Shown here: positions 17,622 to 27,353 of the stretch, piece after piece
How the letters are laid out: every line of letters begins with the position of its first letter
Position numbering within the stretch: the first letter of the stretch is position 1
Assembly (NCBI RefSeq): GCF_001654455.1
Contig: NZ_CP015772.1
Coordinates: 868,001-932,000, forward strand
DNA: 64,000 bases
Source: Niabella ginsenosidivorans
Lineage (GTDB): Bacteria > Bacteroidota > Bacteroidia > Chitinophagales > Chitinophagaceae
Direction: 5' to 3'
The notes under the pieces: generated by a model
Seen by the model: only the letters and a program-made list of their open reading frames with translations
Told to the model about the DNA's origin: nothing
Database searches by the model: none
Translations under genes and position numbers: made by a program

Positions 17622-18082
17622 AGCAATGATCTGTTTTTATTTTTTAAACCAATCGCCATAGGCGACAGAATATTTATTAGTTTGGCTGACCAAAAGGAAA
17701 TGTCACCCTGACGAAGTCTGCCCGACAGAACGTCGTTCGGGCGGAGGTGATTTTTATAATCGGATCATGCTTCGACAAGCTATTAATGACAAATATCTTA
17801 TTGTATTGAAAGCCAACAATATACAAGATCGTCGTCTCGACCGAGTTCGGAGAACGAGCGGAGAGATCTCTATAACAGATCAGATCCCCTCTGCGCACCC
17901 GCTGAAAGCGGGTTTGGTCGGGATGACGATTAAAAAAAAACTTGTCATCCGAATGAACTTAGATGCAACACTTTTATAGTTGCCTCAGCATGACAACCGT
18001 TTTTGTCATTTCAATGAACTTTTTATTGGTGGCTCAATAAAATGATCAGCGAGCCTTTTGGTCAGTCCTGTAGCTTTATTTT
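17622..18082. repeat. Non-coding gap with family C palindromic repeats
   Basis: No gene is supported here. The stretch carries several pieces of the family C repeat: TCACCCTGACGAAG near 17702, a self-complementary ACGACGTTC-like arm near 17730, CCCGCTGAAAGCGGG near 17900 and a TTGCCTCAGCATGACA end near 17980. The same words recur at about ten other gaps of the window. Function is unknown. Confidence 0.6.
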
Positions 18083-18679
18083 CTAAAACTGATAAACCAT
18101 ACCGATACCATTTTCCGTAACCGCAAATTCGGGCGCTGCTTTCTTCCAGTAACGGTGCTGTTTTTGATGGCTCAGGTACAGCGTGGCATCAAACAACAAC
18201 AGCCCGGCGCCCTGAACGATCAATGAATTTCCATATCCCCTGTTTCTTGCCGGGTTCTTTGCATGATTCGCCCTGACCCTTAAAAATATCCCGGTGCCTA
18301 TATACAACAGGTCGAGGCCCCCATTGATCGCATATAACTTTTTTACATTTTTGTAAGCTTTGTATTTACCGGCATCCGAAAAGGATAATCCTTTTTCCTT
18401 TTTAGCGCGTAGCAACCCTAAAACACCAATGCCGGTATTGACCACACCCCATAAGGCATTCATGGTATGGAAAGCCTTAACTTCTGTATTTTTTGTGCTG
18501 ATGGCTCCTATAATACCACTGCCCATATATACTACGCCCCAGCCGGTTAGTACCCACATACCCTTCCTGTTTGTTTCAATCCGTTGTTGATGCAGGTCGT
18601 CAATAGTTAATGTGGCATTCTGCTGCGCTTGTAAAGAGCAGCACCAGCAACTCAGGAGTAGCACATATAGCCATTTCAT
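18083..18679 (-). CDS. Small membrane protein of unknown function
   Basis: The 198-residue protein starts with a signal-like segment ending in SLQAQ, followed by three or four hydrophobic segments (about residues 42-62, 72-92, 118-135 and 150-170) with glycine-rich helices such as GWGVVYMGSGIIGAI and GGLDLLYIGTGIFL. The pattern resembles a Bacteroidota-specific uncharacterised membrane family, possibly the one labelled DUF6992; I cannot confirm the assignment. It lies between the HMG-CoA lyase gene and a 461-base repeat stretch, in the same orientation. A link to leucine catabolism is not implied by its sequence. Confidence 0.7.
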   Translation of the reverse strand: MKWLYVLLLSCWCCSLQAQQNATLTIDDLHQQRIETNRKGMWVLTGWGVVYMGSGIIGAISTKNTEVKAFHTMNALWGVVNTGIGVLGLLRAKKEKGLSFSDAGKYKAYKNVKKLYAINGGLDLLYIGTGIFLRVRANHAKNPARNRGYGNSLIVQGAGLLLFDATLYLSHQKQHRYWKKAAPEFAVTENGIGMVYQF

Positions 18680-18713
18680 AACCGGGGTTTTTATGTAAGT
18701 TACGGCATCCTGT

Positions 18714-19579
18714 TTAAGATTTCAGCATGTCAAAATTGAGGTACGCTGTGGCGATCTGTTGAATACGGGTTTCATCCAGGCCGGTCGTGATATTTTTGTT
18801 ACGACAATATTGCAGCAGTTGCAGGGTATTTACATTTCCCAGCAGCTCATAACCGGTAAGCGGGCAACCGCCCAGCCCGTTGATCACCCCGTCAAAACTG
18901 CGGCAGCCAGCCTTCCAGGCCGCATCAATCTTTTCTAATGCTTCATCCGGCCACGTATGCAGGTGCAGACCCAGTTCCACATCAGGAAAACGCGGGAGCA
19001 GCGTTTTGAAAAGTTTGTAAATCAGCTCGGGCGTTCCCAGACCCGTAGTATCCGATAAGGTAATGGTCTGTACCCCTCTGCTGGCAAGGAAGTAAACAGC
19101 GTCCTGTACAATAAATTCCGACCATTCATCGCCATAAGGATTTCCAAACGCCATGCTGATATACACTCTAAGCTGCTTTCCGGTACTTTGACTGATATCG
19201 GCAATTTCATTCAATACATGCAGCACTTTGGAAGAATCGGAATGGATATTCCGTTCCAGAAAGGTATTGGAAATGGAATAGGGAAATCCTAAAACATCCA
19301 CCTTGTTTTGCGCCGCCGCTTCGGTTGCTCCCCGTGCATTGCCAATAATAGCGAGTAATTTGGTGGCTGAGCCTTCCTTATTGATCCCTTCCAGCACCTT
19401 TGCCGATTCCGCCATTTGCGGTACTGCCTTTGGCGACACAAAGCTTCCGAAATCGATCACTTCAAAACCAACCTGCATCAGCTCATTAATGTAGGCTGCC
19501 CGTTTTTCCGGCGGGATGGTATAGGAGAGTCCCTGCTGCGCGTCGCGGGACATTCGGTGATTTTTAGTTCATTGTTCAT
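18714..19579 (-). CDS. Hydroxymethylglutaryl-CoA lyase, apparent 1-base frameshift at 5' end
   Basis: The enzyme cleaves HMG-CoA to acetyl-CoA and acetoacetate, the last step of leucine degradation. The main frame (stop at 18714) gives VIDFGSFVSPKAVPQM, YISMAFGNPY, SDTTGLG, the metal-binding HLHTWPDEAL and the GLGGCPLTGYE loop that bears the conserved catalytic Cys. The normal N-terminus KITECPRDAQQG is split between frames: an ATG at 19579 reads MNNELKITECP, then a run of three C (GGG at 19547-19549 on the plus strand) breaks the frame, and RDAQQG continues in the main frame, which can begin at an ATG at 19553. A missing C is the simplest explanation. If 19553 is the true start, catalytic Arg and Asp fall at residues 3-4. 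Confidence 0.88.
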
Positions 19580-19647
19580 GGCTTATAGATCATAGTTAAG
19601 AGTTGATAGAGCATGTTTTATATGGGACAATGCCGTGGTACTGTCTT

Positions 19648-19998
19648 TTATAAGGAATTACGGAGTCTGGTGATCATTTTGCTCAGTAACTCATAGTCAT
19701 CGTATAATTTCTTAAACAAATCTTCTGTAAGATAGTTCCTCTTTTTTGCTAAAAATAACCCGGCTACTACTTCAATGGCTGAACGTAGGGCTATATTTAA
19801 AAATTGCTTAAATACAGGAATGGTTTGTCCTGTAGAGCCTTCGGCAATATTCAGTACAACTGAATCAGCAGCCCTTTTTAGTTGAGTAGAAAGACTATAT
19901 CTTTCTTCAACAGGAAAGGTCTTTGTTATAAGATCAATTTCATTGGATTCATCAACAGCTTTATGCCATACATTTAATTCTTCAAAACGGAATGCCAT
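19648..19998 (-). CDS. Four helix bundle protein (S23/IVS-type), second copy
   Basis: The 116-residue protein belongs to the same family as the gene at 16508-16879. The signature is ELNVWHKAVDESNEI, then STQLKRAADSVVLNIAEGSTG and a final helix with LLSKMITRL. The two copies are clearly diverged in sequence, so this is not a recent duplication. It sits between the isovaleryl-CoA dehydrogenase and HMG-CoA lyase genes on the same strand. The flanking gaps are filled with near-palindromic TTCATGG/CCATGAAC words. No biochemical function is established for the family. Confidence 0.87.
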   Translation of the reverse strand: MAFRFEELNVWHKAVDESNEIDLITKTFPVEERYSLSTQLKRAADSVVLNIAEGSTGQTIPVFKQFLNIALRSAIEVVAGLFLAKKRNYLTEDLFKKLYDDYELLSKMITRLRNSL

Positions 19999-20083
19999 AA
20001 TGATCCTATTATGTGGTTGATATTTATTGATATGGTTGATGGCTATGTGTATAAGCTATGAGCCATGAACCATTGACCATGAA

Positions 20084-21229
20084 CTATAATCCCAACTGCT
20101 TCGCAATTACGATCCGTTGTATTTCTGACGTTCCTTCACCGATCTGTAACAACCGCTGATCCCGGTAAAAGCGTTCTACATTATATTCTTTCATCAGCCC
20201 ATAGCCTCCATGCAGCTGCACGGCGGCGTCGGCTACTTCTTTTGCAATTTCCGAGCAATACAACTTTGCCATGGCTGCTTCTTTTGTAAAAGGCTGACCG
20301 GTATCTTTCAGCCAGCACGCTTTATATAAGAAGGTACGGGCAAGTTCTATTTTCAGGGCCATATCTGCCAGTTTGAACTGGCTGACCTGGAAAGAAGATA
20401 TGGTATTTCCAAATTGTTTCCGTTCCTGTGCATAGCTCAATGCCATTTCAAAGGCCCCCTGTGCGCAACCCAGCCCCATGGCGGCAATACTCAGCCGGCC
20501 GGCATCCAGCGTACGCAGCATGATCTTTGATCCTTCACCAACAGGCCCCAGTGTATGTGATTGGGGTACGCGGCAATCGTCAAAAAATAATTGTGACGTG
20601 TCGCTGGCGCGCCACATCATTTTGCCGTGCATGGCCTGCTGTGTAAAGCCGGGGGTGTCCCGGTCCACAATAATGGTGGTGAATTCTTTTTTGCCATTCA
20701 CTTCATTGGTCACTGCCTGTACCGTAGTGCCACGGTTCAGCTCCACGGAGCCATTGGTGATAAAGATCTTGCTGCCGTTGATCACCCATTGATCGCCATC
20801 GGTCTTCGCCGTGGTTTTGGAGGCGCGGGAGTCGCTGCCGGCGCCGGGTTCTGTTAAGCCAAACGACCAGAGCTCCGTGCCGGTGCAAAGCCGGGGCAGG
20901 TATTGCAGTTTCTGTTCTTCAGTACCATAATTATAAATTGGGCCAATGCCCAGGGAATTGTGCGCCGCCAGGGTGGCCGCCTGTGATCCATCCACCCGCG
21001 CTATTTCCTCTACGGCGATGATATAAGCCAGGTAGTCCATACCGGCGCCACCGTATTTTTCAGGGAGATAAATACCCATCAGTCCCAGCTCACCCATTTG
21101 CCGGGTCAGCTCCGGCGAGAACTGTTCTTTTTCATCCAGCTCCTGTGCCAGCGGTTTGATGTTCTTTTCTGCAAACGCACGCACCATGTTGCGGATCGAC
21201 TGGTGCTCCTCGCTTAACGTGTAATCCAT
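20084..21229 (-). CDS. Acyl-CoA dehydrogenase, probably isovaleryl-CoA dehydrogenase
   Basis: This FAD enzyme would oxidise isovaleryl-CoA to 3-methylcrotonyl-CoA, the substrate of the carboxylase encoded upstream. The 381-residue length is standard. Family blocks are GIYLPEKYGGAGMDYL, the FAD/substrate motif LWSFGLTEPGAGSDSRASKTTA, WVINGSKIFITNG and the C-terminal QLHGGYGLMKEYNVERFYRDQRLLQIGEGTSEIQRIVIA. The last block is common to short-chain family members. Substrate choice rests on the neighbours (methylcrotonyl-CoA carboxylase, hydratase, HMG-CoA lyase) rather than on a specific residue; butyryl-CoA dehydrogenase is the alternative. Confidence 0.9.
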   Translation of the reverse strand: MDYTLSEEHQSIRNMVRAFAEKNIKPLAQELDEKEQFSPELTRQMGELGLMGIYLPEKYGGAGMDYLAYIIAVEEIARVDGSQAATLAAHNSLGIGPIYNYGTEEQKLQYLPRLCTGTELWSFGLTEPGAGSDSRASKTTAKTDGDQWVINGSKIFITNGSVELNRGTTVQAVTNEVNGKKEFTTIIVDRDTPGFTQQAMHGKMMWRASDTSQLFFDDCRVPQSHTLGPVGEGSKIMLRTLDAGRLSIAAMGLGCAQGAFEMALSYAQERKQFGNTISSFQVSQFKLADMALKIELARTFLYKACWLKDTGQPFTKEAAMAKLYCSEIAKEVADAAVQLHGGYGLMKEYNVERFYRDQRLLQIGEGTSEIQRIVIAKQLGL

Positions 21230-21461
21230 GATCTATGGTTTGAAATTTGAATTTTTATAATATGCATTGTGGTTCGTTTATAATGGAGAAATCTCTACAA
21301 AAGTTAGAGACCCTTCGTTCCGAACCTTCGGAATCGCTATGCTCCACTCAGGGTGACGGTAAAAAAGTTTGTCATTTTAAAGAACTTAAAATATATTTTT
21401 ACCTATAGCCTTATATAGACACAGATGTACAGCCCCTTCCTTATTTCTTATTAGTTATTCC
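21230..21461. repeat. Family C repeat in the IVD/MCC-alpha gap
   Basis: Within this gap, 21282-21385 is almost identical to the reverse complement of about 30690-30810, including the words ATCTCTACAAAAGTTAGAG, CCTTCGGAATCGCT and CTCAGGGTGACGG and a TTTGTCATTTTAAAGAACTT end. The rest of the gap shows no feature. Confidence 0.65.
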
Positions 21462-23435
21462 TTATTTTATATGAACCAAGACGGCTGTCGTATCTACTTT
21501 ATCACCTTCTTTTACAAACACCCCATCCGCAACGCCATCCGCGGGGCTCAGGATATTGTTTTCCATTTTCATGGCTTCCACAATTACCAGCAGGTCCCCT
21601 TTTTTAACGGCGGTGCCTTCTGTTACTGCAACCTTGATCACCTTGCCGGGCATGGGTGCGGTGATGCCGCCCTGTTTTGCAACAGTGGATGCAGGAGGTG
21701 GCAGCTGCTCGTCTACTATATGCAGGATATCATTGCGTTTTACCTCGTAATCAACACCGTTATATCGGATCATATACACACCCGGTAACCACTTAAAAAT
21801 ATACACGGGATAAACCTGCTCCTGTATATGAATACGGAACTGATGCTGACCTGCATCTTCTAACTGCGCCTGTATGGATTGTCCGTTGTACTCAAAACAA
21901 ACAAACGCATCTGCAATTTTGGTCAGCGAAAGAATAAAATTTTTGTCATCCATTGTGAACGTTATTTGCGGCACCAGACGCCAGTAGCCGATCTGGTTCC
22001 AGACAGAAGAGGAGTGCTGCCCCTGTTTTAGGCTAAATACCAGCGCCGCTGCCAGGGGCACCAACGGATCATTTTTTTGCTGTTCGTTAAGATCATGAAG
22101 GAGCACCTGTAAATGCTGATCAATATATTTTGTAGAGATCCTGTTTTCAATAAAATCCGGGTGCTGTAATAATCCCCGTAAAAATGTAAGATTATTTTTG
22201 ATGCCATAGATAAAATACTGTTGCAGGGCTTCAGTCATTTTTGTTCTTGCTGCTTCACGATTGGTACCCCAGGTGATCAGCTTGGCGATCATGGGATCAA
22301 AATCTCCCGTAACTGTTGCATCACTTTGCAGCAGCATACCATCAATGCGGATGCCTTCACCTCCTGGTTCTTTATAAAAAGTTATTTTACCGGGTGATGG
22401 CAAAAACTGCTGTTCCGGGTCTTCGGCATAAATACGGCATTCAATGGCATGCCCTTTTTGATGGATGTCCTTTTGCTGAAGACTGAGCGGCTCCCCACGG
22501 GCAATGCGGATCTGCTGTTCCACAATGTCGATGCCGGTCGTCAGTTCTGTAACCGGATGTTCTACCTGTATGCGGGTGTTCATTTCAAGAAAATAAAAAC
22601 TAAGATCGGGATCTACTAAAAATTCAAGGGTGCCCGCACTCTGGTAACCGATCGCAGCAGCAAGCTGTACTCCTGCGTTACAGATCTTTTCCCGTACTTC
22701 CGGTGTTAAGGTGGGGGAGGGTGCTTCCTCAATGATCTTCTGATGCCTTCGCTGCAGCGAGCATTCCCGATCAAACAAGTGAATAACATGCCCCTGCTGA
22801 TCGCCCACCACCTGCACTTCCACATGCCGGGGTGCTTCAATGTATTTTTCAATATAAACAGTGTCGTCACCAAAATAATTTTTTGCCTCGCGTGCTGTTG
22901 CTTCCAGGGCATCTTTTAATTCCGGTTCCTGTTGTACCACGCGCATCCCTTTACCACCCCCACCGGCAGCAGCCTTTATCAGCAATGGAAAACCAATAGA
23001 AGGGTATTGGGCCAGCAGCTCCGGTATAGTGCCGGTAATGCCCGGGGTAACCGGTACACCGGCTGCCTGGGCCGTTTTGCGTGCAGCGATCTTATTGCTC
23101 ATGGCCTCCATCGCTTCCGGTGTGGGGCCTATAAAAATAATGCCCTCATCCCTGCAGGCGCTTGCAAACGCGGCATTTTCGGAAAGAAACCCATAACCCG
23201 GGTGGATGGCATCGGCATGGGTCGCTTTTGCTGCGGCAATGATGCTGCCGATATTCAGGTAGGTTTCATTGAGCGACTGCCCATCCAGCAGAACGGTTTC
23301 ATCCGCTTCTTTGAGATAAGCGGCATCAGCATCCTGGGGCGCATAGATCAGTACCGTGCTGATCTGCATTTTTTTTGCGGTCCGGATAATGCGTACCGCT
23401 ATTTCGCCACGGTTTGCTATAAGGATTTTTTTCAT
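21462..23435 (-). CDS. Biotin-dependent acyl-CoA carboxylase alpha subunit (methylcrotonyl-CoA type)
   Basis: The protein of about 657 residues has a biotin carboxylase half (KILIANRGEIAVRII, HPGYGFLSENAAFA, the ATP loop KAAAGGGGKGMRVV, EMNTRIQVEHPVTE), a middle BT-type domain and a C-terminal biotin carboxyl carrier domain with VEAMKMEN, whose Lys is biotinylated. With the carboxyltransferase at 24362-25969 it would carboxylate 3-methylcrotonyl-CoA to methylglutaconyl-CoA. The frame is open to 23462, but MKKILIANRG at 23435 is the family N-terminus; the extra nine residues come from a repeat word in the gap. Propionyl- or acetyl-CoA use is possible, but the neighbourhood favours leucine breakdown. 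Confidence 0.92.
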   Translation of the reverse strand: MKKILIANRGEIAVRIIRTAKKMQISTVLIYAPQDADAAYLKEADETVLLDGQSLNETYLNIGSIIAAAKATHADAIHPGYGFLSENAAFASACRDEGIIFIGPTPEAMEAMSNKIAARKTAQAAGVPVTPGITGTIPELLAQYPSIGFPLLIKAAAGGGGKGMRVVQQEPELKDALEATAREAKNYFGDDTVYIEKYIEAPRHVEVQVVGDQQGHVIHLFDRECSLQRRHQKIIEEAPSPTLTPEVREKICNAGVQLAAAIGYQSAGTLEFLVDPDLSFYFLEMNTRIQVEHPVTELTTGIDIVEQQIRIARGEPLSLQQKDIHQKGHAIECRIYAEDPEQQFLPSPGKITFYKEPGGEGIRIDGMLLQSDATVTGDFDPMIAKLITWGTNREAARTKMTEALQQYFIYGIKNNLTFLRGLLQHPDFIENRISTKYIDQHLQVLLHDLNEQQKNDPLVPLAAALVFSLKQGQHSSSVWNQIGYWRLVPQITFTMDDKNFILSLTKIADAFVCFEYNGQSIQAQLEDAGQHQFRIHIQEQVYPVYIFKWLPGVYMIRYNGVDYEVKRNDILHIVDEQLPPPASTVAKQGGITAPMPGKVIKVAVTEGTAVKKGDLLVIVEAMKMENNILSPADGVADGVFVKEGDKVDTTAVLVHIK

Positions 23436-23479
23436 TGTGAATGGTCGATGGTGAATGGTCAATAATCAATAAAGAGCAG

Positions 23480-24256
23480 CTATATCCAGCTGGGTTTCCG
23501 CTTTTCAAAAAATGCCTGCATGCCTTCCTGGCCTTCGGCGGAGCTGCGGGCTTTTGCGATCGCTTCCACCGTGTATGGAATGGACGTTTCCAGCTTTGTT
23601 GCGGCTATATAGTGCAATAGTTGTTTGCTTGCTGCTATGGATTTTGGCCCTCCCTGCAGCAGTTCCTGTATCAGCTCAGCCACTTTGCTTTCCAGCTCCA
23701 TTTCCTGCAGCACCTGGTTAATGAGCCCTGCCTGCGCTGCTTCCTTTGCATGGAATTGCCGGCCTGTCAGGATGAGTTCTTTCGCTTTTGTTTCCCCGAT
23801 CCTTTTTACGATATAGGGGGCGATGGTGGCCGGTACCAAACCCAGCCGTACTTCGGAAAAAGCAAACAGTGTATCATCGGCCGCATAGGAAAAATCGCAG
23901 GCCGCCAGTAACCCGTTGGCGCCACCCATTGCAGCTCCGTGCACCACTGCGATCGTGGGCTTGGGTGTATTATAGACCGCCTGGAAACACCGTGCCAGTT
24001 GCCGGTTCTCTTCCAGGCTTTCTTCATAGCCGGATGTTGATGTGGCTTTCATCCACTTCAGATCAGCGCCGGCGCAGAAAACCTTACCGCGCCCGCGAAG
24101 AGTGATCACCCGTACGGTATCATCGGCACCCAGTATTTCAAATGCCTGGATCAGTTCGGAGATCATGGTATCATTGAGCGCATTCCGTACCTCCGGCCGG
24201 TTCAGCCAGATGGTGGCGATGTGGTAATGTTGCTCTGTTTCTATGGTTGTGTACAT
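23480..24256 (-). CDS. Enoyl-CoA hydratase/isomerase family, probably methylglutaconyl-CoA hydratase
   Basis: This crotonase-fold enzyme would hydrate 3-methylglutaconyl-CoA to HMG-CoA. The chain is about 258 residues. Oxyanion-hole segments are GKVFCAGADLKWM (about residue 62) and VHGAAMGGANGLLAACDFSYAADDTLFAFSEVRLGLVPATIAPYIV, with the catalytic Glu in SEVRLGLVPA. The frame extends to 24313, but MYTTIETEQHYHIATIWLNRPE at 24256 is the natural start; the preceding residues are encoded by TTCATGG-type repeat DNA. It lies between the two carboxylase subunit genes, as in many leucine clusters. Confidence 0.9.
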   Translation of the reverse strand: MYTTIETEQHYHIATIWLNRPEVRNALNDTMISELIQAFEILGADDTVRVITLRGRGKVFCAGADLKWMKATSTSGYEESLEENRQLARCFQAVYNTPKPTIAVVHGAAMGGANGLLAACDFSYAADDTLFAFSEVRLGLVPATIAPYIVKRIGETKAKELILTGRQFHAKEAAQAGLINQVLQEMELESKVAELIQELLQGGPKSIAASKQLLHYIAATKLETSIPYTVEAIAKARSSAEGQEGMQAFFEKRKPSWI

Positions 24257-24361
24257 AAGTGAATAGTGAAAAGTCAATAGTGAATAGTTTATTGCTAATG
24301 GTTCATGGTTCATAGTTCATGGTTCATAGCATGAACGATCAACCATGAACTATATGCTGCC
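24257..24361. repeat. Degenerate short-word repeat (TTCATGG/TTCATAG)
   Basis: The gap is built from near-tandem words of 7-10 bases such as GTGAATAGTG, GGTTCATGGTTCATAG and ATGAACGATCAACCATGAAC. The two orientations face each other, giving an imperfect palindrome. Similar tracts occur at 16410-16455, 19560-19620, 20035-20085, 23436-23475 and 45850-45993, each confined to a gene gap. Confidence 0.6.
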
Positions 24362-25969
24362 TTACATTCTAAATACCCCATTCTTTGTTTCCTCCCATTT
24401 TTTGTTTAAAGAAACGGCAATGCCCAGGGCAATGATCTTTCGGGTATCTGCGGGATCAATGATGCCGTCATCCCACAACCGGGCCGTGCTGTAATAGGCC
24501 GAGCCCTCGGTTTCATATTTTTTCAGGATCGATTGGCGCAGCGTCTCTTTTTCTGTTTCCGGAAATTCCTTACCTGCAGCTTTTAGTTGTTCTTCCTTTA
24601 CGGTGGTTAATACACCAGCGGCCTGCTCGCCACCCATCACGGATATTTTGGCATGCGGCCACATAAATAAAAAGCGCGGATCATAAGCCCGTCCGCACAT
24701 GGCGTAGTTACCCGCACCAAAGGAACCGCCAAACACTACGGTGAACTTGGGTACATTGGCGTTGGCCACGGCATGTACCATCTTGGCACCATCGCGCGCA
24801 ATGCCTTTATGCTCATATTCTTTGCCCACGATAAATCCGGTAATGTTCTGTAAAAACAAAATAGGCGTTTTGCGGGCCGTGCACAATTCCACAAAATGCG
24901 CACCCTTTAATGCGGATTCGCCAAACAGCACTCCATTGTTGGCAATGATACCGATGGGATACCCCATCATATGTGCAAAACCGGTGACCAGGGTAGGAGC
25001 ATAGTTCGCTTTAAATTCATGAAAACGGCTGCCATCTACCATGCGGGCAATGATCTCTTTCGGATCTACCGGTTTTTTCAGATCGGGCTGTACAATACCG
25101 TACAATTCTTCAGGATCATAAAAAGGTTCTTCAGCCGGCAGACGCTCCAATGGCTGCGCTTCCGGCTGTTTAAAGGTCTGGATAATGTTCCTGCAAAGCA
25201 CCAGAGCGTGCGCGTCATCTTCTGCAATATGATCTGCCACACCGGAAACAGAGGTATGCACCACGGCGCCACCCAGCTCTTCAGCGCTCACTTCCTCGCC
25301 GGTGGCGGCTTTTACCAGTGGTGGCCCGCCTATAAAAATAGTACCCTGGTTACGCACAATGATCGTTTCATCGCTCATGGCCGGCACGTAGGCCCCGCCT
25401 GCGGTACAGGAGCCCATCACAATGGCGATCTGCGGAATGCCCGCGGCCGACATCCGCGCCTGGTTATAAAAAAAGCGACCGAAATCATGCCGGTCCGGGA
25501 ATACCTTATCCTGCTCCGGAAGGAAGGCGCCACCGGAGTCTACCATATAGATACAGGGAAGCTGATTCTCCAGCGCAATTTCCTGCGCCCGTACATGTTT
25601 TTTTATGGTCAGCTCCATATAAGTACCCCCTTTTACCGTGGCATCATTGGCAATGATCATTACCCTGTGCCCATGCACGGTGCCAATGCCGGTGATGATC
25701 CCCGCCGAAGGAAATTGATTGTCGTAAACATCAAAGGCAGCAAGGGGGGAGAGCTCCAGGAAAGGCGTATTGGGGTCCAGCAGGTTGTCCACCCGCTCCC
25801 GTGCCAATAGTTTTCCTCTTTTTTTATGTTTCTGAACAGAAGGCTGGGCCTCATCATGCAGCACGCTTTTCATGCGCTGCCGGTATTGCTCCAGCAGTTG
25901 CTGATAGACCTTTTTATTTTCATTGAACGGGGCGGAATGAATATCCACCGCTGATTGGATCCGGTACAC
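24362..25969 (-). CDS. Acyl-CoA carboxylase beta subunit (methylcrotonyl-CoA carboxyltransferase)
   Basis: The 535-residue carboxyltransferase transfers CO2 from carboxybiotin to 3-methylcrotonyl-CoA. Typical blocks are [84 protein letters not shown] and [17 protein letters not shown]. The [26 protein letters not shown] stretch, followed by [25 protein letters not shown], is the form seen in methylcrotonyl-CoA rather than propionyl-CoA carboxylases. It is the first gene of the minus-strand cluster. The region upstream (25970-26100) is AT-rich and may hold the cluster promoter, but no exact TAnnTTTG was assigned. Confidence 0.93.
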   Translation of the reverse strand: MYRIQSAVDIHSAPFNENKKVYQQLLEQYRQRMKSVLHDEAQPSVQKHKKRGKLLARERVDNLLDPNTPFLELSPLAAFDVYDNQFPSAGIITGIGTVHGHRVMIIANDATVKGGTYMELTIKKHVRAQEIALENQLPCIYMVDSGGAFLPEQDKVFPDRHDFGRFFYNQARMSAAGIPQIAIVMGSCTAGGAYVPAMSDETIIVRNQGTIFIGGPPLVKAATGEEVSAEELGGAVVHTSVSGVADHIAEDDAHALVLCRNIIQTFKQPEAQPLERLPAEEPFYDPEELYGIVQPDLKKPVDPKEIIARMVDGSRFHEFKANYAPTLVTGFAHMMGYPIGIIANNGVLFGESALKGAHFVELCTARKTPILFLQNITGFIVGKEYEHKGIARDGAKMVHAVANANVPKFTVVFGGSFGAGNYAMCGRAYDPRFLFMWPHAKISVMGGEQAAGVLTTVKEEQLKAAGKEFPETEKETLRQSILKKYETEGSAYYSTARLWDDGIIDPADTRKIIALGIAVSLNKKWEETKNGVFRM

Positions 25970-26129
25970 AGTGCTCAGATTTTTTACTCCTCTAAAGTTA
26001 TGCGAAGAAAAGAAAAATAGTGCACATATGCTAACAATTGTTAGTTAAATTTTATTATTTACGATATTGTTGCTTTGAATATAATAACAAGAGGCGGTAC
26101 CACCTGGAGGCAGTATTGAATAGGGCCTT

Positions 26130-26645
26130 TTGCAGAATGGTGCTGATTATATTTTTCTGTGTTTGCTTGTATAGCAGCTACATTGTATGCATATTTTCCC
26201 GTTTTTCCAGGACGTAATTGAAACTACTGTAGTCACCAGGTTTCTCAGCGCCTCTTTTTTACGCAACGGCTGTTTTTTATCAAACAAAATGAGCCCGTAA
26301 AAAAGCAGCGCAGTAATAACTGCACAACCGACAGGCAGCGAAGTCTACAACCTACGCTTTCAATAGCGTTTAGAGATTGCTTTTTCGATTTGAATCTTCA
26401 TGTGCATGGCCGGTCAAACGGCCGGAGGCGTTCGTTTGACCAAGCCTTTTTGGCAACCTTTTGTGGCGACAAAAGGTTGAAAGAAAATTGAAGAGAAGGA
26501 CACCTGCGATTACCTCAATGATTTTGTAATATAAAAATATAAATAAAAGTCAAAATTGCTGTACAGGCCTTGAAGCTTGCATAAATGGATAAAAAAGTTG
26601 TGTATAAAGGGTGGCTGAGTAGCTGGCGGGAAAATTTACCCGGCA
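26130..26645 (+). repeat. Family A multi-hairpin element, copy 1
   Basis: The 725-base gap 25970-26694 has no gene. It contains an element whose order of parts recurs at 47948-48440 and in part at 38955-39200. Stems seen: H1 GCGCCTCTTTTTTAC (26248-26262) with GTAAAAAAGCAGCGC (26297-26311), H2 GCAGTAATAACTGC (26310-26323), H3 GGTCAAACG (26412-26420) with CGTTTGACC (26433-26441), and H4 CAACCTTTTGT (26454-26464) with ACAAAAGGTTG (26469-26479). TTCATGTGC (26397-26405) is unchanged in all copies. Stems differ between copies but stay paired. It could be a structured RNA, a decayed mobile element or a DNA-level palindrome; the sequence does not decide. Confidence 0.7.
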
Positions 26646-26694
26646 TTCTATCGTTGACGCAACAGTAGCGACCGCCATAAGTTTTCGCATCGTT

Positions 26695-27162
26695 TTAAAA
26701 GCTATTGCGCTCCTGTTCATTATGAGGCAGGTGATCTGCTAAAACCGGTTTCACCGGCCGTGCTGTTATTATAAAAAACACATCCGCCACACAAAAGCCG
26801 ATCCAGTACAAATAAACACCCAAATGAAAACGTTCACCCAGCCAGCGGTGAGCAAGATCAGTACGGAAATTGGAATAGGTCATATACAGGCCCGCTAAAA
26901 AAATAACGAGGAATGCGCCCAGGATGCTTTTGCGCCGGATGCCCGTAAACTTCCGGTCAATAAGATACAAAAGCCCTGTAACCAGCAGCAGCAATAACAG
27001 GCAAACCAGCCCGGCCTGCCACCATACCCGGAAGAATTGGTAGCTTTTGTAAAAGGTATTGACGCCTATGCGGCCTATCAGGGAAATACCCGATGTTAAA
27101 ATACCGGATAATAATGCTATTGCCAGCAGCAGGCCACACAACAAAAAATAATTTCTTTTCAT
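26695..27162 (-). CDS. Small membrane protein of unknown function, four predicted helices
   Basis: The 155-residue protein has four hydrophobic segments (about residues 5-28, 45-67, 80-98 and 118-138) joined by short basic loops such as YLIDRKFTGIRRKS. A polar tail HLPHNEQERNSF closes it. I do not recognise a family. It is isolated between two repeat-filled gaps of 725 and 1112 bases, with no operon partner. Codon usage resembles the neighbours and the hydrophobicity pattern is regular, so it is probably a real inner-membrane protein. The first 20 residues could also act as an uncleaved signal anchor. Confidence 0.65.
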   Translation of the reverse strand: MKRNYFLLCGLLLAIALLSGILTSGISLIGRIGVNTFYKSYQFFRVWWQAGLVCLLLLLLVTGLLYLIDRKFTGIRRKSILGAFLVIFLAGLYMTYSNFRTDLAHRWLGERFHLGVYLYWIGFCVADVFFIITARPVKPVLADHLPHNEQERNSF

Positions 27163-27353
27163 AAATGGTGCAAAGCTACCATAAAACTTGCTGCCTGATG
27201 ATGGGCGTATAATATTTCCGGGGCATTGATCAGCCAGAGCGTAAATAAAAACATTTTTAAGTTCATTAAAATGGCAAGTAAGTTGCTAAAGCGACTGTCA
27301 TGGTGAGGCAATCATAAAAGCGTTGTATTTGTGCTCATTGAATCCGATCATTC

